Part shown: piece by piece, positions 1 through 11,783 of the stretch | How positions within the stretch are numbered: the stretch's first letter is position 1 | How the letters are laid out: the number at the start of each line of letters is the position of its first letter | Assembly (NCBI GenBank): GCA_964017045.1 | Contig: OZ024806.1 | Location: 4,422,488 to 4,486,487, forward strand | DNA length: 64,000 nucleotides | Source of the DNA: Omphiscola glabra | Taxonomy: Eukaryota; Mollusca; Gastropoda; Lymnaeidae | Direction: 5' to 3' | Notes under the pieces: model-generated | Told to the model about the DNA's origin: nothing | The model's input: the letters and a program-made list of their open reading frames with translations, nothing else | Database searches by the model: none | Made by a program: the position numbers and the translations under genes

Positions 1-235
1 GTAGTGCTTGGTCTGGGCTGGTGGGATTGTGTGGTGTGGTCTAGTTCGGTTGTGTATTTTGTGGTCTGGTCTAGTGTGATTGTGTGGTGTGTGGTCTGAT
101 CTAGTGCGATTGTGTGGTGTGTGTTCTGGTGTAGTGCGATTGTGTGGTATGTGGTCTGGTCTGGTGCGATTGTGTATGTTGTGGTCTGGTCTAGTGTGAT
201 TGTGGGGTGTTTGGTCTGGACTGATGGAGTACTTT
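1..235. repeat. GT-rich degenerate tandem repeat, about 40-bp unit
   Basis: The first 235 bases are variations on a unit containing gtggtctggtctagtg and cgattgtgtggtgt, repeated five to six times with many substitutions. The block runs off the left edge of the window, so its full length is unknown. A similar G/T-biased repeat (ggtgcagtggagtgtggtg) lies at about 12300-12540 and is followed by related flanking DNA, so the two blocks look like old copies of one locus. Confidence 0.7.
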
Positions 236-596
236 GTTGAGTCATCCAGTGTCATAACTTCTCATGTAATTTGTTTCTGAAGTAGCTCTACACTAAATTG
301 CTAGAAAAGTCTAATATGACGTGATGTTGCTTGAAAGTCACACGATGGTATGAATTGATTATTTTTCTTGATCAACAGCCTGACAACACCATGTGGCATA
401 CATCAGTAATCCTTCTTTTGTGGTGATGCTGAAAGAATTTAGAAAGCATGTGTGTCACATCTCGTTTCAGGGTTTAAATCAGGGCATCTCAAAATGTCGT
501 GTAGGGGTAAATGTGTCTTCTCAATAAGAATACAATGGAGTAGCTAGGATCACTTCATCGAAATGCTTACGAAGGTGCTCCTGGAATGGAAAATTC
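236..596. other. Non-coding block duplicated at 12.55-12.99 kb
   Basis: No gene is visible. The stretch aligns by eye with about 12550-12990. Both contain cttgatcaacagcctga (here at 367), then a catacat/atacata and agtaatcc segment, then gtgtcacatc, then tttaaatca and aaatgtgtcttct. Order and spacing are roughly conserved but substitutions are frequent, so this is an old segmental duplicate or a low-copy repeat, not a recent copy. Confidence 0.6.
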
Positions 597-3500
597 GGCT
601 GCAGTTACAGCAAGAGTACCTAGACTGCTGCAGTTACAGCAAGAGTACCAAGACTGATGCAGTTGCGGCAAGAGTACCTAGACTGATGCAGTTACAGCAA
701 GAGTACGTAGACTGCTGCAGTTACAGCAAAAGTACATAGACTGCTGCAATTACAGCAAGAGTACCTAGACTGCTGCAGTTACAGCAAGAATACCTAGACT
801 GATGCAGTTACAGCAAGAGTACCTAGACTGCTGCAGTTACGGCAAGAGTACCTAGACTGCTGCAGTTACAGCAAGAGTACCTAGACTGCTGCACTTACAG
901 CAAGAGTACCTAGACTGCTGCAGTTACAGCAAGAGTACCTAGACTGCTGCAGTTACGGCAAGAGTACCTAGACTGTTGCAGTAACGGCAAGAGAACCTAG
1001 ACTGCTGCAGTTACAGCAAGAGTACCTAGAATGCTGCAGTTACAGCAAGAGTACCTAGACTGCTGCAGTTACAGCAAGAGTACCTAGACTGCTGCAGCTA
1101 CAGCAAGAGTACCTAGACTGCTGCAGTTACTGCAAGATTACCTAGACTTCTGCAGTTACGGCAAGAGTACCTAGACTGTTGCAGTTACGGCAAGAGTACC
1201 TAGACTGCTGCAGTTACGGCAAGAGTACCTAGACTGCTTCAGTTACAGCAAGAGTACCTAGACTGCTGCAGTTACAGCAACAGTACCTATACTGCAGCAG
1301 TTACAGCAAGAATACCTAGACTGCTGCAGTTAAAGCAAGAGTACCTAGACTGCTGCAGTTACAGCACGAGTACCTAGACTGCTGCAGTTACAGCAAGAGT
1401 ACCAAGATTGTTGCAGTTACAGCAAGAGTACCTAGACTGCTGCAGTTACAGCAAGAGTACCTAGACTGCTGCAGTTACAGCAAGAGTATCTAGACTGATG
1501 CAGTTACGGCAAGAGTACCTAGACGGCTACAGTTACAGTGAGAGTACCTAGACTGCTGCAGTTACAGCAAGAGTACCAAGATTGTTGCAGTTACAGCAAG
1601 AGTACCTAGACTGCTGCAGTTACAGCAAGAGTACCTAGACTGCTGCAGTTACAGCAAGAGTACCTAGACTGCTGCAGTTACAGCAAGAGTACCTAGACTG
1701 CTGCAGTTACTGCAAGATTACCTAGACTTCTGCAGTTACGGCAAGAGTACCTAGACTGTTGCAGTTAAGGCAAGAGTACCTAGATTGCTGCAGTTACGGC
1801 AAGAGTACCTAGACTGCTTCAGTTACAGCAAGAGTACCTAGACTGCTGCAGTTACAGCAACAGTACCTATACTGTTGCAGTTACGGCAAGAGTACCTAGA
1901 CTGCAGCAGTTACAGCAAGAGTACCTAGACTGATGCAGTTACAGCAAGAGCACCTAGACTGCAGCAGTTACAGCAAGAATACCTAGACTGCTGCAGTTAC
2001 ATCAAGAGTACCTAGACTGCAGCAGTTACAGCAAGAGTACCTAGACTGCTGCAGTTACAGCAAGAGTACCTAGACTGCTGCAGTTACAGCAAGAGTACCT
2101 AGGCTGCAGCAGTTACGGCAAGAGTACCTAGACTGCTGCAGTAACGGCAAGAGTACCTAGACTGCTGCAGTTACAGCAAAAGTACCTAGACTGCTTCAGT
2201 TACGGCAAAAGTACCTAGACTGCTGCAGTTACATCAAGAGTACCTAGACTGCTGCAGTAACGGCATCAGTACCTAGACTGCTGCATTTAGAGCAAGAGTA
2301 TCTAGACTGCTGCAGTTACGGCAAGAGTACCTAGACTGCTGCAGTTACAGCAAGAGTACATAGACTGCTGCAGTTACGGCAAGAGTACCTAGCCTGCTGC
2401 AGTTACAGCAAGAGTACCTAGACTGCTGCAGTTACAGCAAGAGTACCTAGACTGCAGCAGTTACAACAAGAGTACCTAGACTGCAGCAGTTACAGCAAGA
2501 GTGTGTAGACTGCTGCAGTTACAGCAAGAGTACCTAGACTGCTGCAGTTATGGCAAGAGTACCTAGACTTCTGCAGTTACAGCAAGAGTACCTAGACTGC
2601 TGCACTTACAGCAAGAGTGCCTAGACTGCTGCAGTTACAGCAAGAGTACCTAGACTGCTGCAGTTACTGCAAGAGTACCTAGTCTGCTGCAGTTACTGCA
2701 AGAGTACCTAGAATGTTGCAGTTACGGCAAGAGTACCTTGATTGCCGCAGTTACGGCAAGAGTACCAAGACTGCTGCAGTTACAGCAAGAGTACCTAGAC
2801 TGCTGCAATTACAGCAAGAGTACCTAGACTTCTGCAGTTACGGCAAGAGTACCTAGACTGCTGCAGTTACAGCAAGAGTACCTAGACTGCAGCAGTTACA
2901 GCAAGAGTACCTAGACTGCTGCATTTACAGCAAGAGTACGTAGACTGCTGCAGTTACAACAAGAGTACCTAGACTGCTGCAATTACAGCAAGAGTACCTA
3001 GACTGCTGCAGTTACAGCAAGTGTACCTAGACTGCTGGAGTTACAGCAAGAGTACCTAGACTGCTGCAGTTACAGCAAGAATACCTAGACTGATGCAGTT
3101 ACAGCAAGAGTACCTAGAGTGCTGCAGTTACGGCAAGAGTACCTAGACTGCTGCAGTTACTGCAAGAGTACCTAGACTGCTGCAGTTACAGCAAGAGTAC
3201 CTAGACTGCTGCAGTTACTGCAAGATTACCTAGACTTCTGCAGTTACAGCAAGAGTACCTAGACTGTTGCAGTTACGGCAAGAGTACCTATACTGTTGCA
3301 GTTACGGCAAGAGTACCTAGACTGCAGCAGTTACAGCAAGAGTACCTAGACTGATGCAGTTACAGCAAGAGCACCTAGACTGCAGCAGTTACAGCAAGAA
3401 TACCTAGACTGCTGCAGTTACATCAAGAGTACCTAGACTGCTGCAGTTACAGCAAGAGTACCTAGACTGCTGCAGTTACAGCAAGAGTACCTAGACTGCT

Positions 3501-3904
3501 GCATTTACAGCAAGAGTACGTAGACTGCTGCAGTTACAGCAAGAGTAACTAGACTGCTGCAATTACAGCAAGAGTACCTAGACTGCTGCAGTTACAGCAA
3601 GAGTACCTAGACTGCTGGAGTTACAGCAAGAGTACCTAGACTGCTGCAGTTACGACAAGAGTACCTAGACTGCTGCAGTTACAAAAAGAGTACCTAGACT
3701 GCTGCAGTTACAACAAGAGTACCTAGACTGCTGCAGTTACAGCAAGAGTACCTAGACTGCTGCAGTTACAGCAAGAGTACCTAGACTGCTGCAGTTACAG
3801 CAAGAGTACCTAGACTGCTGCAGTTATGGCAAGAGTACCTAGACTGCTGCAGTTACAGCAAGAGTATCTAGACTGCTGCAGTTACAGCAAGAGTACCTAG
3901 ACTT
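597..3904. repeat. 29-bp minisatellite, about 114 copies
   Basis: Head-to-tail units of 29 bp, with core ctgctgcagttacagcaaga followed by gtacctaga. Most copies keep a PstI-like ctgcag palindrome. Variant units (gcagcag, ttacggc, gattacctagacttc, gagcacc) recur in the same order at several places. For example, the run with gattacctagacttc occurs near 1134, 1713 and 3220, and the run with gagcacc near 1950 and 3370. Those spacings are close to whole multiples of 29 bp, so larger blocks were copied inside the array. No open frame runs through it. Confidence 0.97.
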
Positions 3905-3960
3905 CTGGTTACGTTTTGTAATGGTTGTTGTTGAAAGTGCTTAGTTTCACAAACTTATGA

Positions 3961-4335
3961 ATGTATGACTCATCATACACTGCTGTTTACTCCATCATAC
4001 ACTGCTGTTTGACTCATTCATACACTGCTGTTGACGACTTCAGACACTGCTGTTTGTCTCCTTCATACAGTGCTGTTTGACTCTATCATACACTGTTGTC
4101 TGACTCATTCATACACTGCTCTTTGACTCTTTCATATACTGCTGTTTCACTCCTTCATACACTGCTGTTTGACTCATTCATACAATGCTGTTTGACTCTA
4201 TCATACACTGCTGATTGACTCTATCATACACTGCTGTTTGACCTTTTCAAACACTTCTATTTGACGACTTCAGATATTGCTCTTTGACTCCTTCATACAC
4301 TGCTTTTTTACTCCTTCATACACTACTGATTCGTT
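3961..4335. repeat. 23-bp degenerate minisatellite
   Basis: About 16 copies of a unit with core cattcatacactgctgtttg, varying in length and sequence. A variant with ttgacgacttcaga occurs twice (about 4031 and 4261), roughly 230 bp apart, which suggests a multi-unit block duplication. It directly follows the 29-bp array after a short unique spacer. Confidence 0.9.
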
Positions 4336-4562
4336 TATACCCTGCTTAAAACGGTGATCAGCGATGATTTTTCGTTCATCTTTTTTTTTGTTGGCTTTCC
4401 CCATGCTCCTTTAGCAAATGCCCTTAACTCATCAGACGAAGATGTCTGTCCCCTTCTGCCAACTCACCATGTAGCGGATTCGTTGGACTTCAACATTCCT
4501 CCATTCTCTTAGATGTCATAACCAAATAATGTGCTTCTTGATAAGAGATGAGAACATTCTAC
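4336..4562. other. Short unassigned spacer
   Basis: Between two tandem arrays. The minus strand has a short open stretch that reads SSSDELRAFAKGAWGKPTKK at about 4385-4445. I do not recognise it and cannot assign it to a gene, although LINE-derived sequence lies on the same strand to its right. Confidence 0.3.
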
Positions 4563-4930
4563 ACACTGTCATGCCTGTCACATGTGGTCCACACTTCACA
4601 GCCATATAGGAGTGTACTAGCTCACATGCCTGTCACATGTGGTCCACACTTTACAGCCATATAGGATTGTTCTAGCTCACATGCCTGTCAGATGTGATCA
4701 ACACTTCACAGCCATATCAGAGTGTACTAGCTCACATGCCTGTCACATGTGGTCCACACTTCAAAGCCATATATGAGTGTATTAGCCCACATGCCTGTCA
4801 CATGTCATCCACACTTCAATACCATATAGGAATATACTTAGCGCACATGCCTGTCACATGTGATCCACACTTAGGAGTGTACTAAGCTCATATGCCTGGC
4901 ATATGTGGTCAAAACTTCACTCGTATGTAT
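4563..4930 (-). repeat. 55-bp minisatellite built from a LINE reverse-transcriptase motif
   Basis: Six to seven units of 55-56 bp; starts of the repeated ctcacatgcc are at 4621, 4676 and 4731, then a diverged copy at 4786. On the minus strand each unit translates in one frame to STLLYGCEVWTTCDRHV. That is the LLYGCE-x-WT motif found downstream of the catalytic core in many non-LTR retrotransposon polymerases. Because 55 is not a multiple of three the frame shifts between units, so the array is not a protein-coding repeat. It appears to be a tandem expansion of a fragment of a dead LINE. A separate LINE remnant on the same strand starts just to the right and carries its own copy of the motif. 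Confidence 0.8.
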
Positions 4931-4939
4931 GAATGTACT

Positions 4940-6405
4940 AAGAACACATGACTGACATGTATGTGTTGTTCGTCAGTCGGGAGTCGACCATGACCTCTTT
5001 AATCACCATATTTGTGATAGTTATGTCTGTTGGTGCACGAAATTGTTTTGTGCAGTGGGTGCAGGGGCATGATGTGGCATCAACGGGAGCAAAGTCAGAC
5101 CGGGCCTTCCTGACATGTCTCTTGCGTTCTGCAGCCGCTGTTCTCCTAACTTCATGTTGTATGGAGCTCCTGTATAAAGATAAACGCCACGAAGTTCGAT
5201 CTTTTGCTTTTTCATCCTTTGGGTGTCACGCGAACCTTTCCAGGAGTCGCCTAAGACCATATGAAAACACATTTACTCTACATTTATGAAGTAGAAACAA
5301 AAATTATGTTATGGCTGGGGATCGCCAAAACATGAGGGACTGTATTAAAGGGTCACGGCATTAGAAAGGTTGATAACCACTGTTCTACACGGTCACTGCT
5401 CTTAGTGACCCACATTGGAGAAATCACTTAAGTCTCCGCCATTTATCAGCCACGCTTTCAGTGTGACTTTTATGTTATCTATAAAATGTTTCTTTTACCC
5501 GCCAGCAGACCGCTTTCCTTGTTGGAGCTGCCTGTGTGAGCACTTCAGTGTCTGTGACTCTGTCCTGCAATTTAATGTTGAGGATTTTTCTGAGTCTTGT
5601 TGTGTGAAAGTGGTTTAGCATTTTTGCATGGCGTTGGTATACCGTCCACGTTTCACAGGCGTAAAGAAGGGTAGGGAGAACAGCCGCTTGATATACTTTC
5701 ACTTTAGTTCTGATACCTCTCCTGGTCCATACATTCTTCGTCAATTTTCCATAGGTTGCACTGGCTCTCGCAATACGGAGGTTAACCTCGTCATCGATGG
5801 TTGCTCTTTGTGACTTGTGCTGCCGAGATAAGAAAAGCTTTTCACCACCTAAAGTTTTTCGCCATATACTTGGATGTTGGGCTCAACATAAATGTCTTCG
5901 AGGAGCTGGCTGGTATAGGACCTCAGTCTTTCTTAAGTTAATGGTGAGCCCGAAGTTTGTGCTAAGCATTATACACATTTGAGACGCAGAGTTGCATATC
6001 CATTTCGGATACAGCGTTTAGGGCACAGTCGTCTGCATACAGGAGGTCTCTGATGGTGTCTGTCAGGACCTTCGTTTTGCCATGTAGCTACTTGAGGTTG
6101 AATAGATTACCGTCAGTTCACTATCCGAGGCCAGTTCCAGTCTCCCTCTCTGAAGACATCGGTCAGCATTGCAGAAAACATGAGGCTGAAATGTAATGGG
6201 GAAATTACACAGCCTTGTTTTACTCCATTTGTTACAGGGAATGGTTTTGTTGTCTGTCCATTATCCCAAACTCTAGCCTGCATACCATCATGGAATAGTC
6301 GTACCATCGGCACGAACTTCCTGGGGCATCCATTTTAGGACATGATCTTCCAAAGGACCTCTCTAATGACAGTGTCGAAAACTTTGGTCAGGTCTACAAA
6401 GGTAA
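4940..6405 (-). pseudogene. Broken LINE (endonuclease/reverse transcriptase type), interrupted by a hAT fragment
   Basis: Reading right to left on the minus strand, the usual order of motifs of a non-LTR polymerase is visible in several frames. Around 6400-6340 lies a VDLTKVFDTV block (motif A). At 6310-6110 follows NGVKQGCVISPLHFSLMFSA. Near 6000 come CALN and DMQLCVS remains of the palm region. At 5744-5475 follow LLYACETWT and a C-terminal block with LRKILNIKLQDRVTDTEVL. At 5150-5050 is a zinc-finger-like end with PCTHCTKQF. Frameshifts and stops separate these pieces, so it is dead. A SPIN-like fragment (about 5213-5454) interrupts it between the LRKIL block and the zinc-finger end. The N-terminal endonuclease is absent. 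Confidence 0.8.
5213..5454. mobile_element. 5'-truncated SPIN-like hAT MITE plus copied flank
   Basis: Bases up to 5382 match the right three-quarters of the complete element at 11580-11775: ggagtcgcctaagacca, ttatgttatggctgggg, ggtcacggcattagaaagg and the terminal gataaccactg. The left end is missing. The match continues past the element end for about 70 bp (ttctacacggtcactgctc onward to atttatcagccacg), although that DNA is host flank at the 11.6-kb copy. This locus is therefore a copy of element plus flank, not an independent transposition. It lies inside a LINE remnant. Confidence 0.8.
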
Positions 6406-6435
6406 CCATTTTTAACCAGCTCCTTTCTGTTAATA

Positions 6436-6758
6436 TTTTTCAAGCTGGATTTAAAGACAAAAATGAATTTTTAAAAAGAAATCTCATTCAAAATGTATTC
6501 TCCAATGCCAAAGCTCTGGACGTTGATTCATTAAAATGAAATGTGATCATCATACAAGGAAGCAGTTTAAGGACTGAGATGAAGGGTCATTTTGAAAAGA
6601 ATATGACTGGTGCTGATTTAATTGCTTCTTTGCAGGCGTGTATTCTGCGATATAAAATATTACCAATCAACAAGAATGCAGAGCGCAGAATCCAAGTCTG
6701 GTCATTGTGTATAAAATTAGTAACTAGTTTTGAACCTTTATTTTGTGACAAGTATTAG
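6436..6758 (+). other. Two short adjoining open frames, unassigned
   Basis: Two plus-strand frames lie next to each other: one to a stop at 6537 containing GFKDKNEFLKRNLIQNVFS, and one from 6543 containing ADLIASLQACILRYKILP and ending FEPLFCDKY at 6758. The residue mix looks more protein-like than the random frames around it, and the two could be parts of one decayed coding region. I do not recognise the family and see no start context or splice signals that decide the question. Confidence 0.25.
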
Positions 6759-6759
6759 G

Positions 6760-7302
6760 AATTGTTGACCCATGTATATACACAATAGCGCGATGCCATG
6801 CGCATTGCTTATTGTTAAGGACTTGCATGTATGCTATGATTGCGTGTTGTTTGGAGAGTATTTGGGTAGCTGTTGTTATTAAATGATTGGTATTTTGTGA
6901 GGTATTATGAGAAATGACGTATTATTGTGTAGTGTGTTGTGTCTGAGTAATGGAGTAGTTGACAATGTACTTTAGTGGTGCGGTTAATAAAAATACTTTC
7001 TTCAATGAATTCAATGGTTTGTGCAGTTACTACTATAAAAACAAGACATACGAAGGCAAACGCACCTGGTAAGATCAGGACGAACACAGATTAATAATAA
7101 TAAACCTAATAACACATTATACAAACACGTGCGATTCCGATAACTGGTGATCTCTTGTAATATATTAAATATAATTTTATCCTTTAACACATTTAATTCA
7201 ATGTTTAAATTTATAACTCCTTGACAACTTTAGATTTTTTGGTAGATTTCATGCTAAGATAATGACTTTCTCAAATAATTTCACTGTTATATTGTTATTC
7301 AA
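6760..7302. other. AT-rich spacer
   Basis: No convincing coding, RNA or repeat feature seen. It includes simple AT-rich text and ends at the first unit of the 46-bp array. Confidence 0.5.
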
Positions 7303-10300
7303 ATGAAGTGGCATTGATGATGCTCTTTAAGTGAAACCAAGCGTGGTGTTATGAAGTGGCATTGATGATGCTCTTTAAGTGAAACCAAGCGTGGTGTTAT
7401 AAAGTGGCATTGATGATGCTCTCTAAGTGAAACCAAGCGTGGTGTTATGAAGTGGCATTGATGATGCTCTAAGTGAAACCAAGCGTGGTGTTATGAAGTG
7501 GCATTGATGATGCTCTAAGTGAAACCAAGCGTGGTGTTATGAAGTGGCATTGATGATGCTCTTTAAGTGAAACCAAGCGTGGTGTTATGAAGTGGCATTG
7601 ATGATGCTCTCTAAGTGAAACCAAGCGTGGTGTTATGAAGTGGCATTGATGATGCTCTAAGTGAAACCAAGCGTGGTGTTATGAAGTGGCATTGATGATG
7701 CTCTAAGTGAAACCAAGCGTGGTGTTATGAAGTGGCATTGATGATGCTCTAAGTGAAACCAAGCGTGGTGTTATGAAGTGGCATTGATGATGCTCTAAGT
7801 GAAACCAAGCGTGGTGTTATGAAGTGGCATTGATGATGCTCTAAGTGAAACCAAGCGTGGTGTTATGAAGTGGCATTGATGATGCTCTAAGTGAAACCAA
7901 GCGTGGTGTTATGAAGTGGCATTGATGATGCTCTAAGTGAAACCAAGCGTGGTGTAATGAAGTGGCATTGATGATGCTCTAAGTGAAACCAAGCGTGGTG
8001 TTATGAAGTGGCATTGATGATGCTCTAAGTGAAACCAAGCGTGGTGTTATGAAGTAGCATTGATGATGCTCTAAGTGAAACCAAGCGTGGTGTTATGAAG
8101 TGGCATTGATGATGCTCTAAGTGAAACCAAGCGTGGTGTTATGAAGTAGCATTGATGATGCTCTAAGTGAAACCAAGCGTGGTGTTATGAAGTGGCATTG
8201 ATGATACTCTCTAAGTGAAACCAAGCGTGGTGTTATGAAGTGGCATTGATGATACTCTCTAAGTGAAACCAAGCGTGGTGTTATGAAGTGGCATTGATGA
8301 TACTCTCTAAGTGAAACCAAGCGTGGTGTTATGAAGTGGCATTGATGATGCTCTAAGTGAAACCAAGCGTGGTGTAATGAAGTGGCATTGATGATACTCT
8401 CTAAGTGAAACCAAGCGTGGTGTTATGAAGTGGCATTGATGATGCTCTAAGTGAAACCAAGCGTGGTGTTATGAAGTGGCATTGATGATGCTCTAAGTGA
8501 AACCAAGCGTGGTGTAATGAAGTGGCATTGATGATACTCTCTAAGTGAAACCAAGCGTGGTGTTATGAAGTGGCATTGATGATGCTCTAAGTGAAACCAA
8601 GCGTGGTGTTATGAAGTGGCATTGATGATGCTCTAAGTGAAACCAAGCGTAGTGTTATGAAGTGGCATTGATGATGCTCTAAGTGAAACCAAGCGTGGTG
8701 TTATGAAGTGGCATTGATGATGCTCTAAGTGAAACCAAGCGTGGTGTTATGAAGTGGCATTGATGATGCTCTAAGTGAAACCAAGCGTGGTGTTATGAAG
8801 TGGCATTGATGATGCTCTAAGTGAAACCAAGCGTGGTGTTATGAAGTGGCATTGATGATGCTCTAAGTGAAACCAAGCGTGGTGTTATGAAGTGGCATTG
8901 ATGATGCTCTAAGTGAAACCAAGCGTGGTGTAATGAAGTGGCATTGATGATGCTCTAAGTGAAACCAAGCGTGGTGTTATGAAGTGGCATTGATGATGCT
9001 CTAAGTGAAACCAAGCGTGGTGTAATGAAGTGGCATTGATGATGCTCTCTAAGTGAAACCAAGCGTGGTGTAATGAAGTGGCATTGATGATGCTCTCTAA
9101 GTGAAACCAAGCGTGGTGTAATGAAGTGGCATTGATGATGCTCTAAGTGAAACCAAGCGTGGTGTAATGAAGTGGCATTGATGATGCTCTCTAAGTGAAA
9201 CCAAGCGTGGTGTAATGAAGTGGCATTGATGATGCTCTCTAAGTGAAACCAAGCGTGGTGTAATGAAGTGGCATTGATGATGCTCTAAGTGAAACCAAGC
9301 GTGGTGTAATGAAGTGGCATTGATGATGCTCTAAGTGAAACCAAGCGTGGTGTTATGAAGTGGCATTGATGATGCTCTCTAAGTGAAACCAAGCGTGGTG
9401 TAATGAAGTGGCATTGATGATGCTCTAAGTGAAACCAAGCGTGGTGTTATGAAGTGGCATTGATGATGCTCTCTAAGTGAAACCAAGCGTGGTGTTATGA
9501 AGTGGCATTGATGATGCTCTAAGTGAAACCAAGCGTGGTGTAATGAAGTGGCATTGATGATGCTCTAAGTGAAACCAAGCGTGGTGTTATGAAGTGGCAT
9601 TGATGATGCTCTCTAAGTGAAACCAAGCGTGGTGTTATGAAGTGGCATTGATGATGCTCTAAGTGAAACCAAGCGTGGTGTTATGAAGTGGCATTGATGA
9701 TGCTCTAAGTGAAACCAAGCGTGGTGTTATGAAGTGGCATTGATGATGCTCTAAGTGAAACCAAGCGTGGTGTTATGAAGTGGCATTGATGATGCTCTAA
9801 GTGAAACCAAGCGTGGTGTTATGAAGTGGCATTGATGATGCTCTAAGTGAAACCAAGCGTGGTGTTATGAAGTGGCATTGATGATGCTCTAAGTGAAACC
9901 AAGCGTGGTGTTATGAAGTGGCATTGATGATGCTCTAAGTGAAACCAAGCGTGGTGTAATGAAGTGGCATTGATGATGCTCTAAGTGAAACCAAGCGTGG
10001 TGTTATGAAGTGGCATTGATGATGCTCTAAGTGAAACCAAGCGTGGTGTTATGAAGTGGCATTGATGATGCTCTAAGTGAAACCAAGCGTGGTGTTATGA
10101 AGTGGCATTGATGATGCTCTAAGTGAAACCAAGCGTGGTGTTATGAAGTGGCATTGATGATGCTCTAAGTGAAACCAAGCGTGGTGTTATGAAGTGGCAT
10201 TGATGATGCTCTAAGTGAAACCAAGCGTGGTGTTATGAAGTGGCATTGATGATGCTCTAAGTGAAACCAAGCGTGGTGTTATGAAGTGGCATTGATGATG

Positions 10301-11361
10301 CTCTAAGTGAAACCAAGCGTGGTGTAATGAAGTGGCATTGATGATGCTCTAAGTGAAACCAAGCGTGGTGTAATGAAGTGGCATTGATGATGCTCTAAGT
10401 GAAACCAAGCGTGGTGTTATGAAGTGGCATTGATGATGCTCTAAGTGAAACCAAGCGTGGTGTAATGAAGTGGCATTGATGATACTCTCTAAGTGAAACC
10501 AAGCGTGGTGTTATGAAGTGGCATTGATGATACTCTCTAAGTGAAACCAAGCGTGGTGTTATGAAGTGGCATTGATGATGCTCTCTAAGTGAAACCAAGC
10601 GTGGTGTTATGAAGTGGCATTGATGATACTCTAAGTGAAACCAAGCGTGGTGTTATGAAGTGGCATTGATGATGCTCTCTAAGTGAAACCAAGCGTGGTG
10701 TTATGAAGTGGCATTGATGATACTCTCTAAGTGAAACCAAGCGTGGTGTTATGAAGTGGCATTGATGATACTCTCTAAGTGAAACCAAGCGTGGTGTTAT
10801 GAAGTGGCATTGATGATGCTCTAAGTGAAACCAAGCGTGGTGTTATGAAGTGGCATTGATGATGCTCTAAGTGAAACCAAGCGTGGTGTTATGAAGTGGC
10901 ATTGATGATGCTCTAAGTGAAACCAAGCGTGGTGTTATGAAGTGGCATTGATGATGCTCTCTAAGTGAAACCAAGCGTGGTGTTATGAAGTGGCATTGAT
11001 GATGCTCTCTAAGTGAAACCAAGCGTGGTGTTATGAAGTGGCATTGATGATGCTCTAAGTGAAACCAAGCGTGGTGTTATGAAGTGGCATTGATGATGCT
11101 CTTTAAGTGAAACCAAGCGTGGTGTTATGAAGTGGCATTGATGATGCTCTCTAAGTGAAACCAAGCGTGGTGTTATGAAGTGGCATTGATGATGCTCTAA
11201 GTGAAACCAAGCGTGGTGTTATGAAGTGGCATTGATGATGCTCTAAGTGAAACCAAGCGTGGTGTTATGAAGTGGCATTGATGATGCTCTAAGTGAAACC
11301 AAGCGTGGTGTTATGAAGTGGCATTGATGATGCTCTAAGTGAAACCAAGCGTGGTGTTATG
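7303..11361. repeat. 46/48-bp minisatellite, about 87 copies
   Basis: Very homogeneous head-to-tail array with core aagtggcattgatgatgctc followed by taagtgaaaccaagcgtggt and gttat. Units come in two lengths: 46 bp with ctctaag, and 48 bp with ctctctaag or ctctttaag. They therefore differ by one dinucleotide step inside a CT tract. Other markers are gtgtaatg versus gtgttatg, gatactc versus gatgctc, and gaagtagc. Runs of 48-bp units give short open frames on the minus strand (VSLREYHQCHFITPRL), which are a by-product of 48 being divisible by three. The low divergence implies recent expansion or efficient homogenisation. Confidence 0.98.
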
Positions 11362-11579
11362 AGATAATTCAATTTCCATCATTGATTAATTATTATGAAC
11401 TGCATAAAAATAAATGTTAAAAGATCTGTTTACCTCATTTGGGATCTTGACCCATAGTTTGGGAACCCCTGCTTTAGCAGACACACACCTTATGTTTAAT
11501 GATTTGCACTTGGAGATTTTAAAGCTGGCCACTTTTCACACTAGAAAGTTGCGTACACATTCACGTGGTTCTACTACAC

Positions 11580-11775
11580 CAGCGCTTCTCAATCTGTGGG
11601 TCGCGACCCCTTTTGGTGTCGCGCGACCCTTTCCAGGGGTCGCCTAAGACCACCTGAAAACACATTTACACTACAGTTATGAAGTAGAAACAAAAATTAT
11701 GTTATGGCTGGGGATCTTCAAAACATGAGGGACTGTATTAAAGGGTCACGGCATTAGAAAGGTTGAGAACCACTG
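11580..11775. mobile_element. SPIN-like nonautonomous hAT element (196 bp)
   Basis: Starts cagcgcttctcaatctgtgg and ends gttgagaaccactg, which are terminal inverted repeats of the hAT type, with the gtcgcgacccc and gtcgcctaagacca internal blocks typical of SPIN elements. Flanking 8-bp direct repeats are tactacac (11572-11579) and ttctacac (11776-11783), 7 of 8 matching, as expected of a hAT target duplication. There is no coding capacity. The right part plus about 70 bp of flank is repeated at 5213-5454. Assignment to SPIN rests on memory of the consensus and not on a database search. Confidence 0.85.
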
Positions 11776-11783
11776 TTCTACAC

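Noticed and set aside
4948..5289. 113-codon plus-strand frame
   Set aside because: Runs antisense across a LINE zinc-finger end and into a SPIN-like fragment.
7303..11361. CRISPR-like appearance of regular repeats
   Set aside because: Units are identical throughout with no unique spacers, and the window is eukaryotic; the same applies to the other arrays.
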